The notes below the pieces were generated by a model. It saw only the letters and a list, made by a program, of their open reading frames with translations. It was not told where the DNA came from and did no database searches. From the NCBI GenBank assembly GCA_910585685.1, contig CAJUEO010000001.1:24520-88519 (forward strand): 64,000 bases of DNA, given 5' to 3'. The translations under genes were made by a program, and so were the position numbers. Below are positions 1 through 8,219 of the stretch, in pieces. This stretch comes from an uncultured Christensenella sp. (GTDB lineage Bacteria; Bacillota; Clostridia; Christensenellales; Borkfalkiaceae). The first letter of the stretch is position 1. Each line of letters starts with the position of its first letter.

Positions 1-441
1 TCTTAGTGATAGCTATATCCGTAATAGTCTTATCTGCGCCTACTTTAATTTCAAGCTTGAACGAAACGGTGGGGGATAATGCTTTTGTTGTAATCGAGTA
101 GGTAACAACGCCGTCTGCTACCTGTGTCGTGGTGTCGTCAAGGTTTATATATTCCGTATAGACTTTGAGGTTGGATATATAGTCGTAGTTGGCAATTGCA
201 AATGCCGCCGCGTACATACACAAATAGTTACTTCTCGTCGCGCCAGTCGAAATATCGGCATTGCCCGAGTAGTCACCTATATAAGCCATATCATCTCCGC
301 AGATGCCAGTGAAGTAAGCAAGGTCTTTACCGACAAGCGACTTGACGTTGAACATATCCGTTTCATAGCCTTCGGTGGAGCCGTTCTTAGTGATAGCTAT
401 ATCCGTAATAGTCTTATCTGCGCCTACTTTAATTTCAAGTT
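1..441 (-). repeat. 384-bp-period in-frame repeat inside rnfG
   Basis: Bases 1-55 and 385-439 are identical by eye, and the sequences on either side are related but diverged. The offset of 384 bp equals 128 codons, so the copies are in frame and encode successive FMN-binding domains. The near-perfect patch suggests recent duplication or conversion. Confidence 0.8.
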
Positions 442-1180
442 TGAAGGGATCGGCAGGGGCGCAAGGTTTTGTTGTGACGGTGTAAGTTATAACTCCGTCC
501 GCCTTAGTCCAGCTTGTCTGTTCCATATTGATAAATTCATGGAACGCAAAGTCTTCCCAAGGGTCTTCCTCTTTGATATCTTCTCCGCTGAGGAAAGCGT
601 TCATAAACGTTATCGCGCCGTTTACTGCGTTGGATATACCGCGCATTGTGTACGACGCGCCCGTGTTCACATACATCGAACCGTTCGAGCCGTTCTCGTC
701 ATAGCCGTATTCATAGACAATATCGTTTTTGAAATCCTGACCGAATTTATCGAATACGGACGAGCTTATCTGATTTAAGAACGATTCTCCGGGGTTGTCC
801 GCAATGGGAACTTTTACGTTTCCGACTCCGCCTACCGACTTGCCGTCCGAATTGGGCATTATAACTACCCAGCACAAAACGTTGCCGCCGTAACCGTTCT
901 TGCCCGAAACGTTTAAAATGTAGTTTCCGTCGTCCTCAACCTTATAAACGTTGTTTATAACCGCGTTTGAAAGGTTGGTATTCTTTGCGGAAATATCCTG
1001 CTCGGTCGTAGTTACCTGTTTGCCGTAAATTCCGCTCAAAACGCGCTGGAATTTTTCTTCGTCGGTAACTTCCAAAAGTCCGTGCATAATTGTAAGGAAA
1101 ATTCCGCTTACAAGCAGTACGCAAAGCAGCGTCACAAGGCATTTAAACGCCGTGCTCTTGAAAAAATCTTTAACCGTCAT
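1..1180 (-). CDS. rnfG: RnfG-like electron transport subunit with repeated FMN-binding domains (C-terminus outside window)
   Basis: The minus-strand frame from ATG 1180 stays open to the window edge (393 codons). It starts directly after the rnfD stop and has a strong AGGAGG ribosome-binding site. Residues 9-31 form one membrane helix, and the rest should lie outside the membrane. RnfG subunits carry FMN bound covalently to a Thr or Ser in a D-x-x-[ST]-G-A-[ST] motif, attached by ApbE. Domain 1 has NTGASYT (acceptor would be Ser176, and the upstream Asp is missing). Domain 2 has a full match, DISTGAT (acceptor Thr315). A third copy begins at the window edge, with a 128-residue period. Ordinary RnfG has one such domain. 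The place after rnfC and rnfD supports the subunit assignment; the extra domains suggest a longer flavin chain. It could also be a separate multi-flavin protein replacing RnfG. Confidence 0.85.
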   Translation of the reverse strand, partial: MTVKDFFKSTAFKCLVTLLCVLLVSGIFLTIMHGLLEVTDEEKFQRVLSGIYGKQVTTTEQDISAKNTNLSNAVINNVYKVEDDGNYILNVSGKNGYGGNVLCWVVIMPNSDGKSVGGVGNVKVPIADNPGESFLNQISSSVFDKFGQDFKNDIVYEYGYDENGSNGSMYVNTGASYTMRGISNAVNGAITFMNAFLSGEDIKEEDPWEDFAFHEFINMEQTSWTKADGVITYTVTTKPCAPADPFKLEIKVGADKTITDIAITKNGSTEGYETDMFNVKSLVGKDLAYFTGICGDDMAYIGDYSGNADISTGATRSNYLCMYAAAFAIANYDYISNLKVYTEYINLDDTTTQVADGVVTYSITTKALSPTVSFKLEIKVGADKTITDIAITK

Positions 1181-2245
1181 TTATTTGCCCTCCTTTTGCA
1201 CTTTTTCTCTCTTGAAGCCGAAGGGCTTTCTTATTAAAAATTTATCGAAGTAGGGGATGAACAGGTTCATAAGCAAAATTACGAACGAAGCAACTTCGAT
1301 GTGAGTATAGTATCTCAAAAGCGCAAGCACGATAGCCGAAACTATCAAATACACAAGTTGACCTATTACGCCCTTGGGAGAGGTGACGTAGTCGGTGAAC
1401 ATAAACACCGCTGCAAACAGCACGCCGCCCGAAAGAATGTTGGGCAGGAACAGAGCAATGTCGAGGGTGTATTTTTCATAGAAGAATCCGCCCATAAGCC
1501 AAGCCGTAAGCCCGAATACTGCGGTAAACAGCAGGGGCTGCCACCATTTAATTACGTTTCTCACGCAAAGATAAATGTATCCGACGATAATGGCAAGCTT
1601 GCAGGTTTCACCAATGCAGCCCTTTACGCCCGTACCGAGGAACAAATCGAGTATGTGCAGGTTGCTTGTGGGATCTCCTTTCGAAGGCAAAAGCCCTGCA
1701 AGGTTGGTTGCGCTCGAAGATACGAACGACGACTCGACGTCCATCAACGCGCCGAAGTTGGGCGCGGTGTAGGCGGTGGAAGCCGCTATAGCCGCAAAGC
1801 ACAAAAATGCGAATACTCTGCCCGTAGCCGCAGGGTTTACAAGGTTTTTGCCCGTGCCGCCGAAAAACATTTTTACAACGGCAATTGCAAATATGCTGCC
1901 TATAATTACAACGTACCAAGCCGTAGCCGGCGGAAGTATAAGCGCAAGAATAAGTCCCGTAACTACGCTTGTCAGATCAAACTGTTTCCACCAGCGCAGA
2001 CATACCGCTTTTGCGTCCCTGCACTTGTTGGAAAAGCCCTTGTTTGCAATAAAGAAATAAACGAACTCGCTAGCCACGCAGCTTGCTACCGCCACAAGCT
2101 CTAACATAAGCGCCTGCCAGCCGAAGTAAACCAAACCGCAAATTGCGCAGGGCAAAAGCGCTATTACAACGTCGAGCATTATGCTCTTTGTCGTCTGTTT
2201 GGCTTTGACGTGGGGAGGAGTGGAAATTACGATACTGTTGTCCAT
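1181..2245 (-). CDS. rnfD: Ion-translocating electron transport complex subunit D
   Basis: This 354-residue polytopic membrane subunit belongs to the Rnf complex, which couples ferredoxin:NAD+ electron transfer to ion movement. Family features are GGTGKN followed by NPAATGRVF (about 129-145) and GCIGETCKLA (about 210). The covalent-flavin site appears as SSSATNLAG, with Thr180 in the acceptor position; the usual Gly of the S-G-A-T motif is Ser here. About nine hydrophobic segments are visible. The start overlaps the rnfC stop as TAATG, so translation is probably coupled, and rnfG follows without a gap. Length fits the family. Confidence 0.95.
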   Translation of the reverse strand: MDNSIVISTPPHVKAKQTTKSIMLDVVIALLPCAICGLVYFGWQALMLELVAVASCVASEFVYFFIANKGFSNKCRDAKAVCLRWWKQFDLTSVVTGLILALILPPATAWYVVIIGSIFAIAVVKMFFGGTGKNLVNPAATGRVFAFLCFAAIAASTAYTAPNFGALMDVESSFVSSSATNLAGLLPSKGDPTSNLHILDLFLGTGVKGCIGETCKLAIIVGYIYLCVRNVIKWWQPLLFTAVFGLTAWLMGGFFYEKYTLDIALFLPNILSGGVLFAAVFMFTDYVTSPKGVIGQLVYLIVSAIVLALLRYYTHIEVASFVILLMNLFIPYFDKFLIRKPFGFKREKVQKEGK

Positions 2246-3576
2246 TATTTTCTCTCCTGATTTAATTTTCTAAGTTCGGCCTTGGTCTTTCTTATAGCCT
2301 GAATAAGGGGACGCCTTGCAGGGCAGATATACTCGCACGCGCCGCACTCTATACATGCCGAAACGTTGCCGTATTTAGCCGCCGCTTCAAAATCACCTTC
2401 TGCCGAATAGAAAGCTGTGTTCATAGGCATAAGGTGCATGGGGCACACGTCCGCGCACTTGCCGCAGTTGAGGCAGGGGGTGGGCTCGTCCGCCGAAGCT
2501 TCCTTTGCCGTAAAAAGCAAAATGCCCGAAGTCGTCTTGTGGGTATATGTGTCGTAGTTTGCAATTGCCGTTCCCGTCATAGGTCCGCCGAGCACGGCTT
2601 TTTTAAGCGCCTCCGACTCTCCGCCGCAGTATTCCACTATATCCTTGACGCTTGTACCAACCCTTACCCAAAGGTTCTTGGGCTGAGCAATTCCCTTGCC
2701 CGAAACGGTAATCACGCGCTCGTACAGCGGCTTGCCAAGCTCTACCGCCTCGCATACCGAATACGCCGTGGCAACGTTCTGAACGATTACTCCGCTGTCC
2801 GCAGGCAGTTTGCCAAGTCCCACGCGTCTGCCCGTGGTAACGTAGATTAGCTGCTTTTCTCCGCCCATAGGGTACTGTTTTTTAAGTATTACTACCTTTA
2901 TATCCTCGTAAGGCTCAAACTTTGCAATTGCGTCGGGCTTGTTTGCTTCGATACCTATAATAATGTTGGTAACGCCTATCGCTTTTGCAATAAGTCTTGC
3001 GCCGCGCACAATTTCATCAGTCTTTTCAAGCATAAGCCTGTGGTCGCAAGTGAGGTAGGGTTCGCACTCCGCGCCGTTTAAAATAAGCGTGTCAACGGGC
3101 GTTCTGGGCGCAACCTTTACCGCCGTGGGGAAGCCTGCGCCGCCAAGTCCGACAATGCCGCAGTCGAAAATTCTCGTCTTAATTTCCTCTGCCGTCGGGT
3201 TGTCGAGAGGGGGGAAGCGGAACGCGCCGCCCTCTGCTTCTGCCGTAGCGCCGTCCGGGCTGTTGCGGCTGATAACTATATAAGTTTCTCTGTTGCCGCC
3301 GGCTCCGACGCCCTCTTTAATGTCCGTAACCGTTCCCGAAACGCTTGCAAACACGTTCGACGAAATAGCTCCGTCGGCTTTTGCAATAATTTCTCCCTCT
3401 TTGACCGCTTGTCCCTTTTCGACTATTACTGTCGAAGGTTTGCCGAGCGATTGCGAGGTGGAAACAGTCACTACTTCGGGCAAAGGCATAACTTCAAGGC
3501 TTGCCGAGCTTGACAGCTCTTTTGCGCCTTTCGGATGAATGCCGCCGAAGTAAAGTTTACCTTTTACTGCTTTCAA
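2245..3576 (-). CDS. rnfC: Ion-translocating electron transport complex subunit C
   Basis: This is the NAD(H)-side iron-sulfur subunit of Rnf. It shows the NuoF-like nucleotide-binding motif GLGGAGFPT, the family signature NGAECEPYLTCDHRLM and MGGEKQLIYVTTGR. Near the C-terminus are two [4Fe-4S] motifs, CLNCGKCADVCP and CIECGACEYICP. I place the start at TTG 3576 (first residues MKAVKGKLYFGG) because GGAGG lies five bases upstream. A longer frame from TTG 3588 would put that GGAGG inside the coding sequence. The product is 443 residues. It lies between a Gx-transporter-like gene (72 bp upstream) and rnfD (1-bp overlap); rnfE, rnfA and rnfB would be expected beyond the window edge. Confidence 0.95.
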   Translation of the reverse strand: MKAVKGKLYFGGIHPKGAKELSSSASLEVMPLPEVVTVSTSQSLGKPSTVIVEKGQAVKEGEIIAKADGAISSNVFASVSGTVTDIKEGVGAGGNRETYIVISRNSPDGATAEAEGGAFRFPPLDNPTAEEIKTRIFDCGIVGLGGAGFPTAVKVAPRTPVDTLILNGAECEPYLTCDHRLMLEKTDEIVRGARLIAKAIGVTNIIIGIEANKPDAIAKFEPYEDIKVVILKKQYPMGGEKQLIYVTTGRRVGLGKLPADSGVIVQNVATAYSVCEAVELGKPLYERVITVSGKGIAQPKNLWVRVGTSVKDIVEYCGGESEALKKAVLGGPMTGTAIANYDTYTHKTTSGILLFTAKEASADEPTPCLNCGKCADVCPMHLMPMNTAFYSAEGDFEAAAKYGNVSACIECGACEYICPARRPLIQAIRKTKAELRKLNQERK

Positions 3577-3648
3577 AATAACCTCCAATTTTTAAGTTTT
3601 ATATTTAATTACTAAACGCTTTAAGCTTGCTTTTGCCTGCCTGCCGCG

Positions 3649-4221
3649 TTATGATAACGAAATTTGGCTGTCCGTATTTTTTAAATTCTTTTTTCTTTCG
3701 TGGATGACTTTTTCAAACAGGTTTTGCGGTAATCCGCGGAATATAAGCAGCGTTACGCCGCCGACTATCGCGCCCGAAAGTATGCCGAGCAGAACGAGAT
3801 AGGGCATATAACCGAAAATAAGCGCGGTGCCGGATACAAATACGAAAACAATGTTCTGCGTGATGTTGTGGGCTACCGCAGCCGCAATGGAAATAGACAT
3901 AATCGAAATTGCAGGGTACAGCGTGTACAAAAATATGCTGGATACCGCCATTGAAACAACGCCGCCCGTCAGACTGTATAAAACCATTGAAATATTGCCT
4001 GCAAACACCGCGCCGAGAAAGGTGCGTATTATTACGACCGCGAACGCTTCCAAAGGTGAATACATAATCAAAGCCACAAATGAAAATATATTTGCAAGCC
4101 CCATTCTTGCGCCGGGAAGAATGGTAGGAAACAAATTTTCGATTAAAAACATAATCAAGCTCAGTCCCGTAAGCATTGCGAGAACGGCTATTTTTTTTGC
4201 TGCGTTTCTTCCTGCGTTCAT
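3649..4221 (-). CDS. Gx transporter / heptaprenyl diphosphate synthase component I family membrane protein
   Basis: This 190-residue protein has about five or six hydrophobic helices and begins MNAGRNAAKKIAVLAMLTGL. The pattern matches Pfam Hpre_diP_synt_I (Gx transporter) proteins, small membrane proteins often encoded beside rnf, FMN-binding or ApbE genes in Clostridia. The substrate is unknown, and the old synthase name is probably misleading. It is the first gene of the unit leading into rnfC. There is no ribosome-binding site. A promoter with a TATAAT box ends seven bases before the ATG, so the transcript is predicted to be leaderless. A 19-bp palindrome covers the -10 region. Confidence 0.75.
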   Translation of the reverse strand: MNAGRNAAKKIAVLAMLTGLSLIMFLIENLFPTILPGARMGLANIFSFVALIMYSPLEAFAVVIIRTFLGAVFAGNISMVLYSLTGGVVSMAVSSIFLYTLYPAISIMSISIAAAVAHNITQNIVFVFVSGTALIFGYMPYLVLLGILSGAIVGGVTLLIFRGLPQNLFEKVIHERKKNLKNTDSQISLS

Positions 4222-4257
4222 AGTGTATATTATACACTATATTATATAAATAGTAAA
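4221..4257 (-). promoter_or_regulatory. Leaderless promoter with overlapping 19-bp palindrome
   Basis: On the minus strand, TTTACT (4257-4252) is followed 17 bp later by TATAAT (4234-4229), and the ATG starts seven bases downstream, where transcription would begin. The perfect palindrome TAGTGTATATTATACACTA (4221-4239) spans the -10 box and touches the start codon, so a bound dimeric repressor would block initiation. GTGTAT/ATACAC half-sites resemble operators of GntR/YtrA-type regulators; that link is inference, and no such regulator is encoded in this window. Confidence 0.65.
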
Positions 4258-4321
4258 TAGAAAAGCTCGAAATTTTTCATTTTACCTCAATGTTTTTTCA
4301 AATTTCCGTCACATATAATTC

Positions 4322-4350
4322 TTGACAACCGCCTGCCGTTAAGTTATAAT
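4322..4350 (+). promoter_or_regulatory. Consensus sigma-A promoter
   Basis: TTGACA (4322-4327), a 17-bp spacer and TATAAT (4345-4350) match the vegetative consensus exactly. It drives the aminopeptidase gene 29 bases downstream. Confidence 0.9.
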
Positions 4351-4378
4351 ATCCAAAAAGAAGTATAAGGAGTATTTT

Positions 4379-5746
4379 ATGGATTTGAAATATACGCGCA
4401 AGAACGTCTATAAGCAAGCCGACGGCAAAGAGCTTGAAAAAATTTATCAATTTGCCGAGGGATATAAAAGCTTTCTCGACTCGTCCAAAACCGAGCGCGA
4501 CGCAGCTATAACCGCTAAAAAACTTGCCGAACAAAACGGATTTAAACCCTTTTCTTTTTCCGAAAAGCTTAAGGCCGGAGACAAGCGCTATTTTATAAAC
4601 AGACACAAAAACGTATTTTTGATTAGCGTGGGTAAAGAGGACATTGCAAAGGACGGCGTAAGAATTATGGTTGCGCACGTCGACTCTCCCCGTCTTGATT
4701 TAAAGCCCAATCCCATGTACGAGGACTCGGGACTTTGCTATTTCAAAACGCACTATTACGGCGGCATCAAAAAATATCAGTGGACGGCAATGCCGCTTGC
4801 TCTGCACGGCGTAGTTATGCTTCGCGGCGGAGAAAGAAGGGAAATTTGCGTGGGAGAGGACGACGGCGATCCCATATTCTGCATAACGGATATTTTGCCC
4901 CACCTCGGCGCAGAACAGAGCGCGAAGCCCCTTGCAAAAGCTATCGACGGGGAAAGCCTTAACGCGGTTATAGGCGCGCTTCCCTCGGTCGACGAAGAAG
5001 AGGAAAAGGAGTGTGTAAAGAGCGCTATTTTAAAGCTTTTAAACAAAAAATACGGCTTTACTGAGGTCGATTTGCAGTGTTCGGAACTCTGCTTTGTTCC
5101 TGCCGGCAAGGCTCGCGACGTGGGCTTCGACGGCGCGCTTATTTCGTCTTACGGACACGACGACAAGGTGTGCGCATATCCCGAAATGAAGGCTATTTTC
5201 GACTATGACTCTCCGCATACGGTAGTTGCCGTGTTTGCCGATAAAGAGGAAGTGGGCAGCGACGGCACGACGGGTATGCAGTCTAAGGTTATCTCCGACG
5301 TAATCGAAACTATCGCAAACTCCTTCGGCGCAAACCCCATCGAAGTCAGGTACAATTCAAAGTGCATTTCCGCCGACGTTACCGCAGGTTACGACCCTGC
5401 TTTTGCCTCGGCTTTCGAAAAGAGAAACACAACCTTTATCAATTGCGGCGCGGCTGTATCCAAATATACGGGCGCAAGGGGCAAAAGCTCTACAAACGAC
5501 GCCGACGCCGAATATATGGGCTGGCTTCGCGATATATTCGAGGATAACGGCGTAATCTGGCAGACGGGAGAACTCGGCGCAGTGGATATCGGCGGAGGCG
5601 GCACAGTTGCTAAGTTTATTGCAAACCTCGGTATCGACACCGTGGACGTCGGAGTGCCCGTGCTGTCTATGCACGCGCCCTACGAGTTGATTTCCAAGGC
5701 TGACGTATATTCTCTCTATAAGGCTTGCCTTGCGTTTATAAAATAA
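4379..5746 (+). CDS. M18 family aminopeptidase
   Basis: This 455-residue cytosolic metallo-aminopeptidase belongs to the M18 (aspartyl aminopeptidase) family, which removes N-terminal, often acidic, residues from peptides. Visible family signatures are AHVDSPRLDLKPNP (first metal His and Asp), HYYGGIKKYQW, the catalytic and metal-binding DKEEVGSDGTTGMQS, and the C-terminal LSMHAPYE with a metal His. Length fits the family. AAGGAG lies just upstream of ATG 4379 and a perfect promoter precedes it. It is monocistronic, ending at a terminator shared with the convergent gene, and is divergent from the rnf unit. Confidence 0.93.
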   Translation: MDLKYTRKNVYKQADGKELEKIYQFAEGYKSFLDSSKTERDAAITAKKLAEQNGFKPFSFSEKLKAGDKRYFINRHKNVFLISVGKEDIAKDGVRIMVAHVDSPRLDLKPNPMYEDSGLCYFKTHYYGGIKKYQWTAMPLALHGVVMLRGGERREICVGEDDGDPIFCITDILPHLGAEQSAKPLAKAIDGESLNAVIGALPSVDEEEEKECVKSAILKLLNKKYGFTEVDLQCSELCFVPAGKARDVGFDGALISSYGHDDKVCAYPEMKAIFDYDSPHTVVAVFADKEEVGSDGTTGMQSKVISDVIETIANSFGANPIEVRYNSKCISADVTAGYDPAFASAFEKRNTTFINCGAAVSKYTGARGKSSTNDADAEYMGWLRDIFEDNGVIWQTGELGAVDIGGGGTVAKFIANLGIDTVDVGVPVLSMHAPYELISKADVYSLYKACLAFIK

Positions 5747-5767
5747 CAGCTCAATAAAATTACAATA

Positions 5768-5796
5768 AAAAAATTCCGCCCGACGGCGGAATTTTT
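5768..5796. terminator. Bidirectional intrinsic terminator
   Basis: A perfect 10-bp stem (5771-5780 with 5785-5794, loop CGAC) is flanked by A-runs on the left and T-runs on the right. It can therefore stop both the aminopeptidase transcript and the convergent minus-strand gene. Confidence 0.92.
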
Positions 5797-5801
5797 TATT
5801 T

Positions 5802-7121
5802 TTACTTTTTAGCTCTGGGAATAAAACTGTAAACGTCCGTAAGCTTTTGTCTTACAAACCACTTATATTTGTTTGCACCCGATTCAAACAGAACGTAGAC
5901 TCTGTTATTTGTTACGCAAAGCCCCTCGGACATCGAAGGAATGGAGTAGTTGTTCAATAAAAATGTTTTGTCTATATAGTAGACGTACACGCTTCCGCTG
6001 TCCTTGTACTGCGCTCCGCCCTTAGTGGGAACGCCCTCGTAGGGGAAGCCGCCGTACGAAACTTCTTTATCCTCACCCTCTTTGTCCTTGACAGTGTAGG
6101 TAAGTTCGCGGTACAGCTTTCTGTTTTCCGACTTGCAAATGCTCTCCCAATCATAGTATAAAAGGTGCGAGTTGCTGAGTCCCCAGCTCTGTGAAAGCAC
6201 CAAACCCGTATTGCCCGTGCGAGCAAGTCCCTGAATTTCGTCCGTTATAGAATATATTGCCTGCACTTTGGGAACGTAATTTTCGGCGTCGACGTTGTCC
6301 GAGTTTATCATCGTAAGCCCGTATTTGTTGGTGGAGGAGGTGGAAATATTGTACTCGTGTACAAACGCTCTGTTTTCATCTCCGTTCAATGTCGTAAGGT
6401 GGTGCAGCTTGTCCGTTTCGTAATCCTTCGGGCGGTAGAACTCCCCGATATAGAACCTGTCGGAGGAAGAGCGGTTTGCCGAATTTCCGTCCTCGTCGTA
6501 GAAGAAGCAGAACGCCGCGTTGAGGTTTGCGTTAAAAGCCGCGGTAAAGGTAAGCTCTCCGTTGCTCTGTGCAAGCGCTATTATATCTCTTGCTATGTTG
6601 TTTTTCTCGGAAGAAGAGCCGTCGCGCTGGGCGCAATAGACCATTCTTCCAGAAACCATCCAGAAAGTGTAGCCGTTTGTAGCTATGCCGCCGCAATGTC
6701 CGCTGTAAACTTCCGTTTCCTTGCTGTACTGTGCGACGGGGGTGCGCATGGTAACGTATCCGACGTATCCCGTGTCCTTGCCGACAACGTAAATGCGCGA
6801 GGGCTCGTCTTTGAAATATGCGCTTATAAAATAGTATTCCTGAATTTTTTCTTCGGTAACGTATCCTTCGTCGGGATTTTCGGGGTCTACAAGCTCGTCC
6901 GTATCAACAAGGTACGTCGTCCTGTAATTTGCCATACCCTGCGGACATGCCCCATCTTTAAGTCCGGGAATTTCGAACTCCGCACGGAAGGATTCGAACC
7001 CTTCATAATTTGCCGTAGTTTTGTAACTGTCCCCCCAGAACCAAATCATCAAAAAAATGATTAATGCAAGAACGACAGTCAAAATAGTTGTTAAACTAAT
7101 AAATAATTTCTTATGTTTCAT
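5802..7121 (-). CDS. Membrane-anchored protein of unknown function, probable beta-propeller
   Basis: This 439-residue protein has one N-terminal membrane helix (about 7-29) and a large extracellular part. Repeated beta-rich segments (PSRIYVVGKDTG, HCGGIATNGYTFW, RFYIGEFYRP and, near the end, SEGLCVTNNRVYVLFES) resemble blades of a propeller domain found in uncharacterised Clostridia proteins. I recognise the pattern but know no function. No lipobox or catalytic motif is evident. The gene has its own promoter, a weak AAAGG ribosome-binding site and a shared terminator at its 3' end. Divergent from degV. Confidence 0.75.
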   Translation of the reverse strand: MKHKKLFISLTTILTVVLALIIFLMIWFWGDSYKTTANYEGFESFRAEFEIPGLKDGACPQGMANYRTTYLVDTDELVDPENPDEGYVTEEKIQEYYFISAYFKDEPSRIYVVGKDTGYVGYVTMRTPVAQYSKETEVYSGHCGGIATNGYTFWMVSGRMVYCAQRDGSSSEKNNIARDIIALAQSNGELTFTAAFNANLNAAFCFFYDEDGNSANRSSSDRFYIGEFYRPKDYETDKLHHLTTLNGDENRAFVHEYNISTSSTNKYGLTMINSDNVDAENYVPKVQAIYSITDEIQGLARTGNTGLVLSQSWGLSNSHLLYYDWESICKSENRKLYRELTYTVKDKEGEDKEVSYGGFPYEGVPTKGGAQYKDSGSVYVYYIDKTFLLNNYSIPSMSEGLCVTNNRVYVLFESGANKYKWFVRQKLTDVYSFIPRAKK

Positions 7122-7166
7122 TTTTTAAGCCTTTTTAATAATAACTGCGACTATAATAGTATTAAT

Positions 7167-7195
7167 ATTGTAGCAAATGCGCCGCAAAAATGCAA
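7167..7195 (-). promoter_or_regulatory. Sigma-A-like promoter for the propeller-like gene
   Basis: On the minus strand, TTGCAT (7195-7190), a 17-bp spacer and TACAAT (7172-7167) lie about 45 bases before the start codon at 7121. Confidence 0.65.
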
Positions 7196-7281
7196 ATAAT
7201 AAACACAGACTTTTGCCAAAATCCTTGCAAAGACTGTAAGAAGTTTTTGCCAGAGCGCACAAAAGGCTGTTTTTTGTACTG

Positions 7282-7310
7282 TTGACATTTTTGTCGAAAT
7301 TTGTTACAAT
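7282..7310 (+). promoter_or_regulatory. Sigma-A promoter for degV
   Basis: TTGACA (7282-7287), 17-bp spacer and TACAAT (7305-7310) precede the degV start by 28 bases. Confidence 0.85.
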
Positions 7311-7338
7311 AGCCTTATCAAAATATTTGGAGAGAAAT

Positions 7339-8217
7339 ATGAGTGTATTATTATGCGACTCGAATTGCGAACTTTGGCATACTCGTGTTAATGAATTGAA
7401 TGTGGATTTTATTCCCATGCCCTACTGTTACAACGGCGTTGAGTACGACTACGATTTGGGTGAAAACACCGATTTCGACAAGTTTTACTCGGCTGTAAGG
7501 GGCGGTGCCGTGCCCAAGACCATGGCGCTAAATCCCGAAAATTACGTCGAAATTTTATCAAAGTATTTCGAAAAGGGTGAGGACGTGCTGTATATAAGCT
7601 TTTCCCACGCTATGAGCGGCACGTTTAACCATCTTGACACCGCTTTAAAGGAGTTGAAGCAAAAATACCCCGAAAGAAAGTGTACCGTATTTAATACAAA
7701 TTCAATCTCGCTCGGCGCAGGTCTGCACGTCGAGGCGGCTGCGGCTTTAAAAGCGGAGGGCGCTACCGACGAACAGATTGTCGAGTTTTTAAACGGCTTT
7801 ACCGACCGTGTTGCCGTGTACTTCGTAGTTGACAGTTTAATGCACTTAAAGCGCGGCGGCAGGCTTTCTGGCGCTTCCGCAGTTGCAGGCACACTTTTAA
7901 GCTTGAAGCCTATGCTGACCTTCAACGCAGAGGGCGGACTAAGCGTTTATTCGAAAATAATAGGTCGCAAGCGCGCAATCAAGGCGCTTGCCGAAAAAGT
8001 TGTTTCCGAACTTACGGGCACGGAATACAACGTATATGTAGTCGACGCCGATTGCAAGAAGGAGGGGGACGAGCTTGCCGCAGAGATAAAGGCAAAGCGC
8101 CCCGACGCAAAAGTAGTCAGGCAGATAGTAGGCCCCGTCATAGGCTCGCACGGCGGCCCCGGCACGCTAGGAGTTCTTTTCGTTGCGGATAAAAGACCCG
8201 TTCCTCTGGTAAAATAA
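7339..8217 (+). CDS. DegV family fatty-acid-binding protein
   Basis: This 292-residue DegV-fold protein belongs to the family that includes FakB, the fatty-acid carrier of the FakA/FakB kinase system. The first domain has the VLYISFSHAMSGTFNHL region, matching the family's SSxLSGTY-type lipid-head-group loop. The second has SLMHLKRGGRLSG, a strong family signature, and a late GSHGGPGTLGV stretch matching the family's 'xxHxGPGxxG' motif. I chose ATG 7339 because GGAGAG sits just upstream and an upstream in-frame extension would overlap the promoter. No fakA is present here. The gene is followed two bases later by a GNAT-like gene. Confidence 0.92.
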   Translation: MSVLLCDSNCELWHTRVNELNVDFIPMPYCYNGVEYDYDLGENTDFDKFYSAVRGGAVPKTMALNPENYVEILSKYFEKGEDVLYISFSHAMSGTFNHLDTALKELKQKYPERKCTVFNTNSISLGAGLHVEAAAALKAEGATDEQIVEFLNGFTDRVAVYFVVDSLMHLKRGGRLSGASAVAGTLLSLKPMLTFNAEGGLSVYSKIIGRKRAIKALAEKVVSELTGTEYNVYVVDADCKKEGDELAAEIKAKRPDAKVVRQIVGPVIGSHGGPGTLGVLFVADKRPVPLVK

Positions 8218-8219
8218 CT

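Noticed and set aside
1301..2104. Long open frame on the plus strand opposite rnfD
   Set aside because: It is antisense to a well-supported conserved gene, has no ribosome-binding site and a composition (Arg/Tyr/Lys-rich, no domains) typical of a shadow frame.
7125..7418. 97-codon minus-strand frame across the divergent promoters before degV
   Set aside because: It overlaps the start of degV and both promoters and has no ribosome-binding site or family resemblance.
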